Assembly: GCF_022230925.1 (NCBI RefSeq)
Contig: NZ_JAKKFH010000045.1
Location: forward strand, 62,001-126,000
Source of the DNA: Micromonospora alfalfae
Lineage (GTDB): Bacteria > Actinomycetota > Actinomycetes > Mycobacteriales > Micromonosporaceae
Length of the DNA stretch: 64,000 nt
Direction of reading: 5' to 3'
Both the position numbers and the translations under genes were made by a program. Shown here one piece after another: positions 18,512-27,295 of the stretch; positions within the stretch are counted from its first letter, which is position 1, and the number at the start of each line of letters is the position of its first letter. The notes under the pieces were generated by a model, which saw only the letters and a list, made by a program, of their open reading frames with translations, had not been told where the DNA came from and made no database searches.

Positions 18512-18594
18512 CCGGGTCGATCATGGACTTGTGGTGGGCGGAAAGTCCCGTGAGGCGGCTTTCGTGGGGCACCACAACTCCATGATCGACCGGG
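18512..18594. repeat. Long intergenic palindrome, family C copy 1
   Basis: Two 25-nt arms (18512-18536, 18570-18594) pair with two mismatches. The arm contains GTCGATCATGGACTTGTGG. The 33-nt interior contains a second small stem (GAAAG/CTTTC). It starts 22 nt after the ligase stop and ends 20 nt before the aldehyde dehydrogenase start, inside what looks like one operon. A related copy is at 53835. Confidence 0.85.
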
Positions 18595-18613
18595 ACGGGG
18601 AGGGGTGCGACGC

Positions 18614-19969
18614 GTGACGGTTCTGGTGGATCCCGCTAGCGGGGTGGGGTTTCGGGAGGTCGCGGCGGCCTCTGTGGACGAGGTTGACGCGGCGATCTCT
18701 GCCGCTGCCGTGGCATTCGAGACCTGGCGTCAGGTGGGGGCGGGGGACCGGGCGCGGTTGCTGCGGCGGTTCGCCGCGGTGGTCGACGCGCATCTGGACG
18801 AGTTGGCAGTGCTGGAGGTGCGCAACTCCGGGCACACCATCGGCAACGCCCGGTGGGAGGCGGGCAACGTCCGCGACGTTCTGGACTACTACGCCGGCGC
18901 GCCCGAACGGTTGACCGGGCGGCAGATCCCGGTGCCCGGTGGGTTGGACGTCACCTTCCACGAGCCACTCGGTGTGGTTGGCGTGATCGTGCCCTGGAAC
19001 TTCCCGATGCCGATCGCCGCCTGGGGGTTCGCCCCGGCGCTCGCCGCCGGGAACACAGTGGTGCTCAAGCCCGCCGAACTGACCCCGCTCACCGCGCTAC
19101 GCCTGGCCGAGTTGGCCAGCGAGGCGGGCCTGCCCGACGGTGTCTTCACCGTCATCCCGGGCGAGGGCTCGGTGGTGGGGGAGCGGTTCGTCACCCACCC
19201 GGCGGTCCGCAAGATCTGCTTCACCGGCTCCACCGAGGTCGGCACACGCATCATGGCCGGCTGCGCAGCTCAGGTGAAGCGACTCACACTGGAGTTGGGC
19301 GGCAAGAGCGCGAACATCGTGTTCGCCGACGCCGACCTGGAGCGCGCCGCCGCTACCGCGCCGGGCGCGGTCTTCGACAACGCCGGCCAGGACTGCTGCG
19401 CACGGTCGCGGATCCTGGTCCAGCGTTCGGTGTACGACAGGTTCCTGGAACTGCTCGAACCAGCGGTACGCGCGGTGCGCGTCGAGAACCCTTCCCGGGA
19501 CACCGCCGAGATGGGCCCGCTGATCTCCGCCGCCCAACGGGACCGGGTGGCCGAGTACCTCAGCGGGGCGACCGTCGCCTTCGCCGGCTCCTGCCCCGAC
19601 GGCCCCGGGTTCTGGCACGCGCCCACTGTGCTGCTGGCCGACTCGCCAGCCGACCGGCACTGGCGGGAGGAGATCTTCGGCCCGGTGGTCTCGGTGCTGC
19701 CGTTCGACGACGAGGCGGACGCGATCCGGCTCGCCAACGACACCGAGTACGGCCTCTCCGGCTCGATCTGGACCCGGGACGTGGGTCGGGCCCTGCGCCT
19801 GGCCCGTGCCGTCGACTCGGGCAACCTCAGCGTCAACTCGCACTCCTCGGTGCGCTACTGGACCCCGTTCGGCGGGATGAAGCGCTCCGGGCTCGGCCGC
19901 GAGCTGGGCCCGGACGCGCTCCACTCCTTCACGGACGTCAAGAACGTGTTCATCGCGACGGAGGAGTGA
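18614..19969 (+). CDS. NAD(P)-dependent aldehyde dehydrogenase (PuuC-like role)
   Basis: A 451-residue ALDH-superfamily enzyme. PWNFPMPIAAWGFAPALAAGN is the cofactor region, LELGGKSANIVF carries the general base Glu (about 227), and NAGQDCCARSR the catalytic Cys (about 261). EEIFGPVVSVLPF and FGGMKRSGLGRELG are C-terminal family motifs. It is about 40 residues shorter at the N-terminus than typical members. In this cluster it would oxidise a gamma-glutamyl-amino-aldehyde to the acid. GTG 18614 is preferred because GGGGAGGGG lies just upstream. GTG 18605 is possible. Its stop overlaps an alternative start of the SDR gene. Confidence 0.9.
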   Translation: MTVLVDPASGVGFREVAAASVDEVDAAISAAAVAFETWRQVGAGDRARLLRRFAAVVDAHLDELAVLEVRNSGHTIGNARWEAGNVRDVLDYYAGAPERLTGRQIPVPGGLDVTFHEPLGVVGVIVPWNFPMPIAAWGFAPALAAGNTVVLKPAELTPLTALRLAELASEAGLPDGVFTVIPGEGSVVGERFVTHPAVRKICFTGSTEVGTRIMAGCAAQVKRLTLELGGKSANIVFADADLERAAATAPGAVFDNAGQDCCARSRILVQRSVYDRFLELLEPAVRAVRVENPSRDTAEMGPLISAAQRDRVAEYLSGATVAFAGSCPDGPGFWHAPTVLLADSPADRHWREEIFGPVVSVLPFDDEADAIRLANDTEYGLSGSIWTRDVGRALRLARAVDSGNLSVNSHSSVRYWTPFGGMKRSGLGRELGPDALHSFTDVKNVFIATEE

Positions 19970-19974
19970 CGCCA

Positions 19975-20742
19975 GTGCAGGGTCGGTTGCAGGACCGGGT
20001 GGCAGTGGTCACCGGAGCAGGCAGTGGCATCGGGTTGGCCACCGTGAGACGGTTCGCCGCTGAGGGGGCCCGGGTGGTCTGCGTGGACATCGACGCGGCG
20101 GCCGGTACGAAGGCCGCCGAGGAGTGCGGCGGCGAGTTCGTGGCCACCGACGTGGCCGACGAGTCGGCGGTACGCGACCTGTTCGACGGGGTGGCCGACC
20201 GGCACGGCCGGGTGGACATCGCGTTCAACAACGCCGGCATCTCACCGCCCGACGACGACTCGATCCTGGACACCGGCCTGGACGCGTGGGAACGGGTGTT
20301 GCGGGTCAACACCACGAGCGTCTACCTGTGCTGCAAGTACGCCATTCCGCACATGCGTCGGCAGGGCAAGGGCTCGATCATCAACACGGCCTCGTTCGTG
20401 GCGTTGATGGGTGCGGCCACGTCGCAGATCGCGTACACCGCGAGCAAGGGCGGGGTGTTGGCGATGACCCGGGAGCTGGGTGTGCAGTTCGCCCGTGAGG
20501 GCATCCGGGTCAACGCCCTCTGTCCCGGCCCGGTGGCCACACCGTTGCTGCTGGAACTCTTCGCCGCCGACCCGGAGCGGGCCGCCCGCCGGCTGGTGCA
20601 CGTGCCGATGGGACGCTTCGGGCAACCGGAGGAGATCGCCGCGGCGGTGGCGTTCCTGGCCAGCGACGACGCCTCGTTCATGACCGCCGCGCAGTTCGTG
20701 GTCGACGGCGGCATCACAGGCGCCTACGTCACCCCGTTGTGA
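19975..20742 (+). CDS. Short-chain dehydrogenase/reductase (classical SDR)
   Basis: A 255-residue Rossmann-fold SDR with TGAGSGIG cofactor loop, NNAG, a catalytic Ser in NTASF and YTASKGG (Tyr and Lys), and the C-terminal DGGITGAY. It is placed 5 nt after the aldehyde dehydrogenase stop and directly before the gamma-glutamyl hydrolase, so it probably acts in the same pathway. One possible role is oxidising a gamma-glutamylated amino alcohol to its aldehyde, since no FAD-dependent amine oxidase or aminotransferase is present. GTG 19975 is chosen for its spacing to GGAGGA. GTG 19966 is in frame but too close to it. Confidence 0.88.
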   Translation: MQGRLQDRVAVVTGAGSGIGLATVRRFAAEGARVVCVDIDAAAGTKAAEECGGEFVATDVADESAVRDLFDGVADRHGRVDIAFNNAGISPPDDDSILDTGLDAWERVLRVNTTSVYLCCKYAIPHMRRQGKGSIINTASFVALMGAATSQIAYTASKGGVLAMTRELGVQFAREGIRVNALCPGPVATPLLLELFAADPERAARRLVHVPMGRFGQPEEIAAAVAFLASDDASFMTAAQFVVDGGITGAYVTPL

Positions 20743-20785
20743 GCGCGAGGAGTGGGCCGGGTTTGCGCGCCCCACAGTCGCGAAC
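20739..20785 (+). repeat. 47-bp dispersed repeat at a stop/start junction, copy 1
   Basis: The sequence starts GTGAGCGCGAGGAGT, includes the SDR stop TGA in its first four bases, and ends CAGTCGCGAAC. A closely similar 47-bp copy lies on the minus strand at 28757-28803, and a variant copy at 27237-27281. If translation started at the first GTG, the repeat itself would encode the first 15 or so residues of the next protein. Confidence 0.8.
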
Positions 20786-20786
20786 G

Positions 20787-21494
20787 GTGCCGGCAGTGCG
20801 CCGACGCCCACTGATCGGGATCAGCGCGTACGTCGAACCCGCCGACTGGGCGGTCTGGCGGGGTGTGCGGGCCGTGCTGGTGCCGGAGGCGTACTCGCGG
20901 GCGGTGGCGGCCGCGGGTGGCCGGGCGGTGGTGCTGCCACCGGACGACGTGGACGCGGATGTGGTGGCCGTCCTCGACGGGTTGCTGTTGGCTGGTGGCG
21001 CGGACGTCGGCCCGGGGCGGTACGGCCAGCCGCCCGACCCCCGTACCGAGGACCGGCCGGACCGGGACACCGGCGAGTTGACACTGTTGGCCGCCGCGCT
21101 CGCCGCCGAGGTGCCGGTGCTGGGCGTGTGTCGGGGAATGCAGTTGCTCGCTGTCGCGTACGGCGGCACGTTGCACCAGCACCTGCCCGACGTGGTGGGT
21201 CACGAGGCGCACCGCCCGGCACCAGGGGTGTACGGCGCGCACGCGGTGCGGTTCGCGCCGGGGAGCCTGGCCGCATCGGTGCTGGCCGGGGTCGACCAGG
21301 TCAACTCGTACCACCACCAGGCGGTCGCCGATCCGGGCCGGCTCACGGTGACCGGTTGGGCGGGGGACGGGGTGGTCGAGGCGGTGGAGGATCCGGCCCT
21401 GCCGTTCGTGCTCGGAGTGCAGTGGCATCCGGAGAACGAGTCTGATCCCGCCCCGATCACGGCGCTGGTGCGGGCCGCCTGCCGGCGGGTGTGA
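20787..21494 (+). CDS. Gamma-glutamyl hydrolase, class I GATase fold (PuuD/peptidase C26)
   Basis: A 235-residue protein, counted from GTG 20787. RPLIGISAYVEPADW opens the family. LLAGGADVGPGRYG is the oxyanion region, LGVCRGMQLLAVAYGG carries the nucleophile Cys, and VNSYHHQAV and GVQWHPENE carry the catalytic His and Glu. PuuD hydrolyses gamma-glutamyl-GABA; here it would free glutamate from a gamma-glutamylated product made by the upstream enzymes. The start is uncertain: GTG 20739 overlaps the SDR stop by 4 nt but would translate the dispersed repeat, and GTG 20796 is also possible. It is the last gene of the cluster. Confidence 0.88.
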   Translation: MPAVRRRPLIGISAYVEPADWAVWRGVRAVLVPEAYSRAVAAAGGRAVVLPPDDVDADVVAVLDGLLLAGGADVGPGRYGQPPDPRTEDRPDRDTGELTLLAAALAAEVPVLGVCRGMQLLAVAYGGTLHQHLPDVVGHEAHRPAPGVYGAHAVRFAPGSLAASVLAGVDQVNSYHHQAVADPGRLTVTGWAGDGVVEAVEDPALPFVLGVQWHPENESDPAPITALVRAACRRV

Positions 21495-21541
21495 CCGGGA
21501 TCGCCCCCGCCCGCGCACGGCACCGGTGGGAGGATCGGCGC

Positions 21542-22093
21542 ATGGGCAAGGTCTATCCGGAGATCGACCATCGACTGCGTGACTTCATCGTGGCGCAGCC
21601 GCTCTTCTTCGTGGCGACCGCCCCGTCCGGGGTCGAGGGGCACGTCAACGTGTCACCGAAGGGCATGCGGGGCACGTTCGTGATCCTCGGCCCGCACCGG
21701 GTGGCCTACCTCGACTATCACGGCAGTGGGGCGGAGACCATCGCCCACCTGCGGGACAACGGCCGGATCACGCTGATGTTCTGTGCCTTCGACGGCCCGC
21801 CGAAGATCGTCCGCTTGCACGGTCGGGGCAGCAGCGTCGCGGTCACCGAGGACGCCTTCGCCGATCGGCTCGCCGAGTTTCCCGCACCGCCGGACGTGCA
21901 CGCCGTCCGGGCGGTCATCACTGTCGAGGTGGAGCGGGTCAGTGATTCCTGCGGATACGCGGTGCCACTGATGGACTTCCGCGCCGAACGCGATCTGTTA
22001 CTCACCTCACACTCCCGCCGCAGCACCGATGATCTGGTCGTCTACCGGGCCACCAGGAACGCGGCAAGCATCGACGGACTGCCGGTCTTCTGA
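21542..22093 (+). CDS. Pyridoxamine 5'-phosphate oxidase-family flavin-binding protein
   Basis: A 183-residue split-barrel protein. FFVATAPSGVEGHVNVSPKGM and VAYLDYHGSGAETIAHLRDNGRITLMFCAF are typical of the PPOX-like group that binds FMN or F420. The C-terminal RSTDDLVVYRATRNAASIDGLP resembles members annotated as general stress or F420-linked proteins. The enzymatic role is unknown. The ATG at 21542 follows GGGAGGA. The 193 nt downstream before the kinase gene hold a loose ACCAGC/GCTGGT inverted repeat (near 22177 and 22210) and no gene. Confidence 0.8.
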   Translation: MGKVYPEIDHRLRDFIVAQPLFFVATAPSGVEGHVNVSPKGMRGTFVILGPHRVAYLDYHGSGAETIAHLRDNGRITLMFCAFDGPPKIVRLHGRGSSVAVTEDAFADRLAEFPAPPDVHAVRAVITVEVERVSDSCGYAVPLMDFRAERDLLLTSHSRRSTDDLVVYRATRNAASIDGLPVF

Positions 22094-22286
22094 CTCGTCA
22101 GGGCGTTCCGGCCACCGCCGTTCGACGCCGCCGTCCACCCGCACTGTCCGGTGCCCGACGGCCCAGGCGTACGTAACCAGCGTCCATCGCTCGTGATGCG
22201 TTACGTTGCTGGTCCGCTGGGGTACAAGTCGGAGCACGGCGGGTGAAGATCAACGGTCGAGGGGTACGGCCGGAGCGGGAGGCTGC

Positions 22287-25200
22287 ATGAGCTCGGCCCA
22301 GGGGGGCGCGGACATCGGGCATGCCGCCCTGTCCGGTCGTGAGACCCCGCCGATGCTGGCGGCCGCATTCGCGGCCGGCGGCGAGATGGGCGAGCGGCTG
22401 GCTTCCTTCGACTGGTCCTCCGGCCCGCTGGGTGAGCCCGGTCAGTGGCCCCCGGCGCTCTCCAATGCGGTCGGCATGATGCTCGCCTCCAGCGCGCCGA
22501 TCGTCATGTTCTGGGGCGACGAGCAGTTGGCCTTCTACAACGACGCATACCGGCCGACCATCGGCGGCAAACACCCGGACGTGATCGGCCAACCGGCCCG
22601 CGCGAACTGGGCGGAGACCTGGGCGGTGCTCGGCTCGCTGCTCGACAGCGTCCGGAGCACCGGTCGCTCCTATCGCGGTGAGGACCACCCCTTCCTGCTG
22701 AACCGTTACGGTTTCGTCGAGCAGACCTACTTCAACGTCTCGTACGACCCGATCCGGGGGGACGACGGCTCGGTCAGTGGTGTCTACTGCATCGTCAGCG
22801 AGACCACCGGACGGGTGCTCGGCGAGCGTCGACTGCGAGCGTTGTCCGAGCTGGGTGCCGAGCTGAGCGACATCGGCAGCGCCACGGAACTGGGTCGGAC
22901 GGCGGCCGGGGTGCTCGACCGGCACCGGGCTGACGTGCCGTTCGCCCTGGTCTGTCTGGCTGACGACAACGACCAGCTCACAGTGGCCGGCTGCACCGGC
23001 ACCACCCCGCCCGCCGTCGATGTCGCAGCGCAGTTGTCGGCCCGGCTGACCGCCGATGGCGCGCCCGCCACGATCGAGGCGGCCGCTCTGCTCGACGCGT
23101 TGCCTGTCGACGCCGCCGACCAGGCGCTCGTGCTGCCACTCACGGCGACCAACGAGACCGTCGGCGCGCTGGTCGTCGGCGTGGCCCGTCAACTGCCGCT
23201 CAACGACGACTACCGCGACTTCCTCAGCCTGGTCGCCGCCCAGATCTCCCGGGCGCTCGGCACCCAGCGGGCGTACGAGCAGGAACGGGCCCGCGCCGCC
23301 GAGCTGGCCGCGCTGGACCGGGCGAAGACCAACTTCTTCGCCAACGTCAGCCACGAGTTCCGCACCCCGCTGACCCTGGTGCTCGGTCCACTGGAGGACA
23401 TGCTCGCCGACCCGGAGCTGCCCGCCACCGAAACCGACCGGCTCACCATGATGCACCGCAACGCGCTGCGCCTGCTCAAGCTCGTCAACACAGTGCTGGA
23501 CTTCTCCCGACTGGAGTCCGGTCGGCTCGCCGCCCGCTACCAGCCCACCGACCTCGCCGGTTACACCGCCCGGCTGGCCAGCACCTTCCGCTCGGCCACC
23601 GAACGGGCCGGGTTGCGACTGGTGGTGGACTGTCCGCCGCTGCCGACGCCGGTCTTCGTCGACCGGGACATGTGGGAGAAGATCGTCCTCAACCTGGTGT
23701 CGAACGCTGTCAAGTTCACCTTCGACGGCGAGATCCGGGTGCGGATCCGGGCCGTTGATGGCGCGGCCCGCCTGGAGGTGACGGACACCGGCATCGGCAT
23801 CGTGCCGGACGAACTGCCGCACGTCTTCGAAAGGTTCCACCGGGTCCCCGGGGTGCGGGCACGCACCCACGAAGGCACCGGCATCGGCCTCGCGCTGGTC
23901 CGGGAACTGGTCGAGATGCACCGCGGCGAGGTCGGGTTGACCAGCCAGGTCGACGTGGGCAGCGCCTTCACCGTGACCATTCCGTTCGGGTCGGCGCACC
24001 TGCCGGCGGACCGGGTGGCGGCGTTCGACCCACTGCCAATGGGTGAGCCCGAGCAGGCCCGGCTCTTCGTGGCGGAGACCGCGCTGTGGGCAGGTGTCAC
24101 GTCGACACCCGAGCTCGACCGACAGCGGACGAACGGCACCTCGGCTGGCCGGATCCTTGTCGTCGACGACAACGCCGACCTGCAGGAGCACGTCAGTCGC
24201 CTGCTCTCCCCGACCTGGGACGTCGTCACCGCGAACGACGGGCTCGACGCCCTGCCACTGGCCCGCGAGGGTGGGTTCGACCTGGTGCTCACCGACGTGA
24301 TGATGCCCCGGCTGGACGGGTTCGGGCTGGTGAGCGCGCTGCGCTCGGACCCGCGTACCCGGCATGTGCCGATCGTGTTGCTCTCCGCCCGCGCCGGCTC
24401 CGCGGAGGCGGTCGCCGGTCTCGCCGTCGGCGCCGACGACTACCTCACCAAGCCGTTCTCCGCGCAGGAGTTGATCGCCCGGGTCCGGGCCAACGTCGAG
24501 CTGGGCCAGTTGCGCGGGCAGATCATCCGCCGGCTCCGGGCGCTGGCCGACGCGGCGGTGGCGGTGAACACCGCCAGGTCCACCGCCGATGTGCTCCAGG
24601 TCGCCGCCCGGCACGCGTTGAGCCTCGCCGAGGCGGTTCGGGTGGTGGTCACCGCGGCCGAGGCGCGCTTCGAGGCGGACGGCGGCGGCACCACCGCCGC
24701 CGATCCGTCCTTCGTGGCCGAACTGACCGGCACGACCGGCAAGCAGCTCGGTGAGCTGCAGGTCTGGCGGGCAGTCGGCGACGAGGCGCAGGCCGACGAC
24801 GCCGCGTTGACCCAACTTGCCCGACTCGTCGGGGTGCGACTGGAGAACGCCCAGCTCTACGAAGCCGAACACCGCATCGCCACCACGCTGCAGCACAGCC
24901 TGCTACCCAGGTCGCTGCCCCAACTGCCCGGCGCGGTGGTGGCCAGCCGTTACCTGCCCGGCCGCGCCGACGTCGAGGTCGGCGGCGACTGGTACGACGC
25001 GATCGCCCTGAACGGCGACGAGCTGGTGCTGGTCATCGGCGACGTGGTCGGTAAGGGCGTCCGGGCCGCCGCGGCGATGGGGCAACTGCGCAACGCGCTG
25101 CGGGCGTACGTGCTGGAGGGCTTCGATCCGGGTGAGTCGCTGACCCGGCTCAACCGGCTGGTCGGCTCCACCGAGGGCCGCTCCTTCGCGACTGTGGTCT

Positions 25201-25946
25201 GTCTGCTGTTCAACCCGGGCACCGGTCGACTGCGGTACGCGAGCGCCGGTCACCCGTCCCCACTGTTGATCACCGGAGGCGACGTGGCGTTCCTGCATGA
25301 CCGGGCGCTCGGTCCACCGGTCGGCGCCCTCCCCAACGCGACGTACGAGTCGGTCGAGGGCGAGTTGCCGGCCGGCACCCGACTGCTGCTCTACACCGAC
25401 GGGCTGGTCGAGGACCGCCAGCTCGGCATCGACGCCGCACTGGCCCAGCTGCGCATCGACGCGGCCACCCCCAGTGAGCACGTGGTGGACCTGATCGACG
25501 CGGTGGTCGAGCGGGTCACCGGCCGGCCGCGCCGCGACGACGTGGCGGTTCTCGCCCTGGAGGCGGCGGAGCTGAACCGCTTGGCGCTGCGGCTCCCGGC
25601 GGACCCGACCCGGCTCAGTGTGCTCCGAAAGCGGCTGGAGGACTTCCTGGTCGCGCACTCCGTCGGCGAGACCGACCTGTTCGACCTGACCGTCGCCGTC
25701 TCCGAGGCCGCCGCGAACGCCATCGAGCACCCGGTCCACCCCGCCGAGGCCATGATCAGTGTGGAGGTGGCCATCGAGGATCGGACGGTGACGGCCACTG
25801 TGCGCGACAGCGGGCATTGGCGGGAGTCGACCGGCTCCGGCTTCCGGGGCCGCGGTCTGGCCCTGATCAGAGCGCTGGGCGACCTGTCGGTACGGCGTAC
25901 CGCCGAAGGCACCGAGGTGACGCTGCGTCGGCAGTTGCAGGACTGA
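22287..25946 (+). CDS. Hybrid histidine kinase fused to SpoIIE phosphatase and RsbW-type kinase
   Basis: A 1219-residue multidomain sensor. Order: PAS-like domain (about 30-170), GAF (about 185-330), HisKA with VSHEFRTPL (phospho-acceptor His356), HATPase (about 455-575, with NLVSNAVKF and DTGIGI), receiver domain (about 620-740) with phospho-acceptor Asp670 in LTDVMMP, second GAF (about 755-860), PP2C/SpoIIE phosphatase (about 870-1085, with EVGGDWYDA and IGDVVGKG), and a C-terminal GHKL domain of the anti-sigma kinase type (about 1098-1219, SEAAANAIEHPV). It thus combines a phosphorelay with the phosphatase and Ser kinase of a partner-switch. A STAS gene faces its end. No transmembrane segment is obvious. 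ATG 22287 follows GGGAGG. Confidence 0.88.
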   Translation: MSSAQGGADIGHAALSGRETPPMLAAAFAAGGEMGERLASFDWSSGPLGEPGQWPPALSNAVGMMLASSAPIVMFWGDEQLAFYNDAYRPTIGGKHPDVIGQPARANWAETWAVLGSLLDSVRSTGRSYRGEDHPFLLNRYGFVEQTYFNVSYDPIRGDDGSVSGVYCIVSETTGRVLGERRLRALSELGAELSDIGSATELGRTAAGVLDRHRADVPFALVCLADDNDQLTVAGCTGTTPPAVDVAAQLSARLTADGAPATIEAAALLDALPVDAADQALVLPLTATNETVGALVVGVARQLPLNDDYRDFLSLVAAQISRALGTQRAYEQERARAAELAALDRAKTNFFANVSHEFRTPLTLVLGPLEDMLADPELPATETDRLTMMHRNALRLLKLVNTVLDFSRLESGRLAARYQPTDLAGYTARLASTFRSATERAGLRLVVDCPPLPTPVFVDRDMWEKIVLNLVSNAVKFTFDGEIRVRIRAVDGAARLEVTDTGIGIVPDELPHVFERFHRVPGVRARTHEGTGIGLALVRELVEMHRGEVGLTSQVDVGSAFTVTIPFGSAHLPADRVAAFDPLPMGEPEQARLFVAETALWAGVTSTPELDRQRTNGTSAGRILVVDDNADLQEHVSRLLSPTWDVVTANDGLDALPLAREGGFDLVLTDVMMPRLDGFGLVSALRSDPRTRHVPIVLLSARAGSAEAVAGLAVGADDYLTKPFSAQELIARVRANVELGQLRGQIIRRLRALADAAVAVNTARSTADVLQVAARHALSLAEAVRVVVTAAEARFEADGGGTTAADPSFVAELTGTTGKQLGELQVWRAVGDEAQADDAALTQLARLVGVRLENAQLYEAEHRIATTLQHSLLPRSLPQLPGAVVASRYLPGRADVEVGGDWYDAIALNGDELVLVIGDVVGKGVRAAAAMGQLRNALRAYVLEGFDPGESLTRLNRLVGSTEGRSFATVVCLLFNPGTGRLRYASAGHPSPLLITGGDVAFLHDRALGPPVGALPNATYESVEGELPAGTRLLLYTDGLVEDRQLGIDAALAQLRIDAATPSEHVVDLIDAVVERVTGRPRRDDVAVLALEAAELNRLALRLPADPTRLSVLRKRLEDFLVAHSVGETDLFDLTVAVSEAAANAIEHPVHPAEAMISVEVAIEDRTVTATVRDSGHWRESTGSGFRGRGLALIRALGDLSVRRTAEGTEVTLRRQLQD

Positions 25947-25972
25947 CCGCGCGCCCGGCGGCGGCCGGGCGT

Positions 25973-26287
25973 CTAGGCCGGGTCGAGCCAGCCCTGTTCG
26001 CCGAGGCCGGAGATCTCCAGCACCCGACGGACCTGTCGGGACGGGCGAACGGTGAGCCGCCCCGGAAACTGCTGGGCGAGCCGGACCAGGGCGTGGATGG
26101 CGGCCGAGTCGAAGAAGGTGACAGCGCTCAGGTCGAGAGTGATCTTGCCGGCGGGCTCGCGCAGCGCCGTCTGGAGCATCGTGTCCGCTGTCGCCATGTC
26201 GACCTCGCCGGCCACCACGACGTGGAGGTGGTCACCGTCGATCTCGGCGCTGGCGGAGAAGACGGGCGGCGCTCCCCCTTGATCCAC
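25973..26287 (-). CDS. STAS-domain anti-sigma-factor antagonist
   Basis: A 104-residue single STAS domain. HLHVVVAGEVDMATADTML is the first strand-helix unit and ITLDLSAVTFFDSAAIHALV carries the conserved Asp-Ser, the Ser being the phosphorylation site in SpoIIAA/RsbV relatives. It would be phosphorylated by an RsbW-type kinase and dephosphorylated by a SpoIIE-type phosphatase, both of which are domains of the protein encoded convergently 26 nt away. GTG 26287 is the only plausible in-frame start that keeps the whole domain; no good ribosome-binding site is seen. Confidence 0.82.
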   Translation of the reverse strand: MDQGGAPPVFSASAEIDGDHLHVVVAGEVDMATADTMLQTALREPAGKITLDLSAVTFFDSAAIHALVRLAQQFPGRLTVRPSRQVRRVLEISGLGEQGWLDPA

Positions 26288-26370
26288 GCTGACACCATGG
26301 CACAGCCACCCTGGCAGGGCAACAACCTCCACCGGGCGGCCGTGGCGCGGGTCACCAGCGGCTCCGGCGA

Positions 26371-26376
26371 TAGGCT
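26371..26376 (+). promoter_or_regulatory. Candidate -10 element for leaderless map
   Basis: TAGGCT ends 6 nt before the ATG at 26383, matching the TANNNT spacing expected when transcription starts at the A of ATG. No Shine-Dalgarno sequence is present. The -35 is not recognisable. Confidence 0.4.
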
Positions 26377-26382
26377 TGCGGC

Positions 26383-27240
26383 ATGACCGTCCGCCCGCCG
26401 CTGACACCAGGCACGCTCTCCCCGATGCGACCGGTGCCATCCCAGATCGCCCGACCCGAGTACGTGGGCAAGACGCGTCCGCGGGAGTGGCGTGGCTCGC
26501 ATGTTCAGACGCCGGAAACCATCGAGAAGATGCGGATCGCCAGCCGGCTCGCCGCCCAGGCGACCCAGCTCGCCGGCGAACACTGCAAGCCCGGCGTGAC
26601 CACCGACGAGATCGACAAGGTGGTGCACGAGTTTCTCTGCGACCATGGCGCGTACCCGTCGACACTGGGCTACAAGGGCTTCCCGAAGTCCTGCTGCACC
26701 AGCCTCAACGAAATCATCTGCCATGGCATCCCGGACACCACGGTCCTGACCGACGGCGACATCATCAACGTCGACGTGACCGCCTACATCGGTGGGGTGC
26801 ACGGTGACACCGACGCCACCTTCTGCGTCGGCGAGGTCAGCGAAGAGGCCCGGCTGCTGGTCGAGCGGACCCACGAGGCGATGATGCGCGGCATCCGCGC
26901 CGTCGCCCCGGGACGACAGATCAACGTGGTGGGCCGCGTCATCGAGTCGTACGCCAAGCGGTTCGGCTACGGCGTGGTCCGCGACTTCACCGGCCACGGC
27001 ATCGGCGAGGCCTTCCACAGCGGCCTCTACGTGCCGCACTACGACAGCCCGCGCCCCACGGACATCATGGAGCCCGGCATGACGTTCACCATCGAGCCGA
27101 TGATCACCCTCGGCACCTACCAGTACGACATGTGGGACGACGGGTGGACAGTGGTCACCAAGGACCGGAAGTGGACGGCGCAGTTCGAACACACCATCGT
27201 GGTGACCGACGACGGCCACGAGATCCTGACCCTGCCGTGA
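26383..27240 (+). CDS. map: Methionine aminopeptidase, type I with N-terminal extension
   Basis: A 285-residue enzyme that removes N-terminal Met. The pita-bread domain has the five metal ligands: Asp in NVDVTAYIGGVHGDTDATF (two Asp), His in GHGIGEAFH, Glu in FTIEPM and Glu in QFEHTIVV. The first 40 residues (PPLTPGTLSP, RPEYVGKTRP) form a Pro-rich extension as in the longer of the two actinobacterial isozymes, typified by the M. tuberculosis form with the extension. The gene lies 96 nt from the STAS start and is divergent from it; it may be leaderless. Confidence 0.93.
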   Translation: MTVRPPLTPGTLSPMRPVPSQIARPEYVGKTRPREWRGSHVQTPETIEKMRIASRLAAQATQLAGEHCKPGVTTDEIDKVVHEFLCDHGAYPSTLGYKGFPKSCCTSLNEIICHGIPDTTVLTDGDIINVDVTAYIGGVHGDTDATFCVGEVSEEARLLVERTHEAMMRGIRAVAPGRQINVVGRVIESYAKRFGYGVVRDFTGHGIGEAFHSGLYVPHYDSPRPTDIMEPGMTFTIEPMITLGTYQYDMWDDGWTVVTKDRKWTAQFEHTIVVTDDGHEILTLP

Positions 27241-27281
27241 GCGCGAGGAACGCAGCGAAGCGGAGTCCCGCAGTCGCGAAC
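27237..27281 (+). repeat. Dispersed junction repeat, variant copy 2
   Basis: It begins GTGAGCGCGAGGA at the map stop codon (TGA at 27238-27240) and ends CCCGCAGTCGCGAAC, like the copy at 20739. The centre is replaced by a CGCAGCGAAGCGGAG segment. Its position at a stop codon matches copy 1. Confidence 0.75.
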
Positions 27282-27295
27282 GAAGGGCAGGCACC

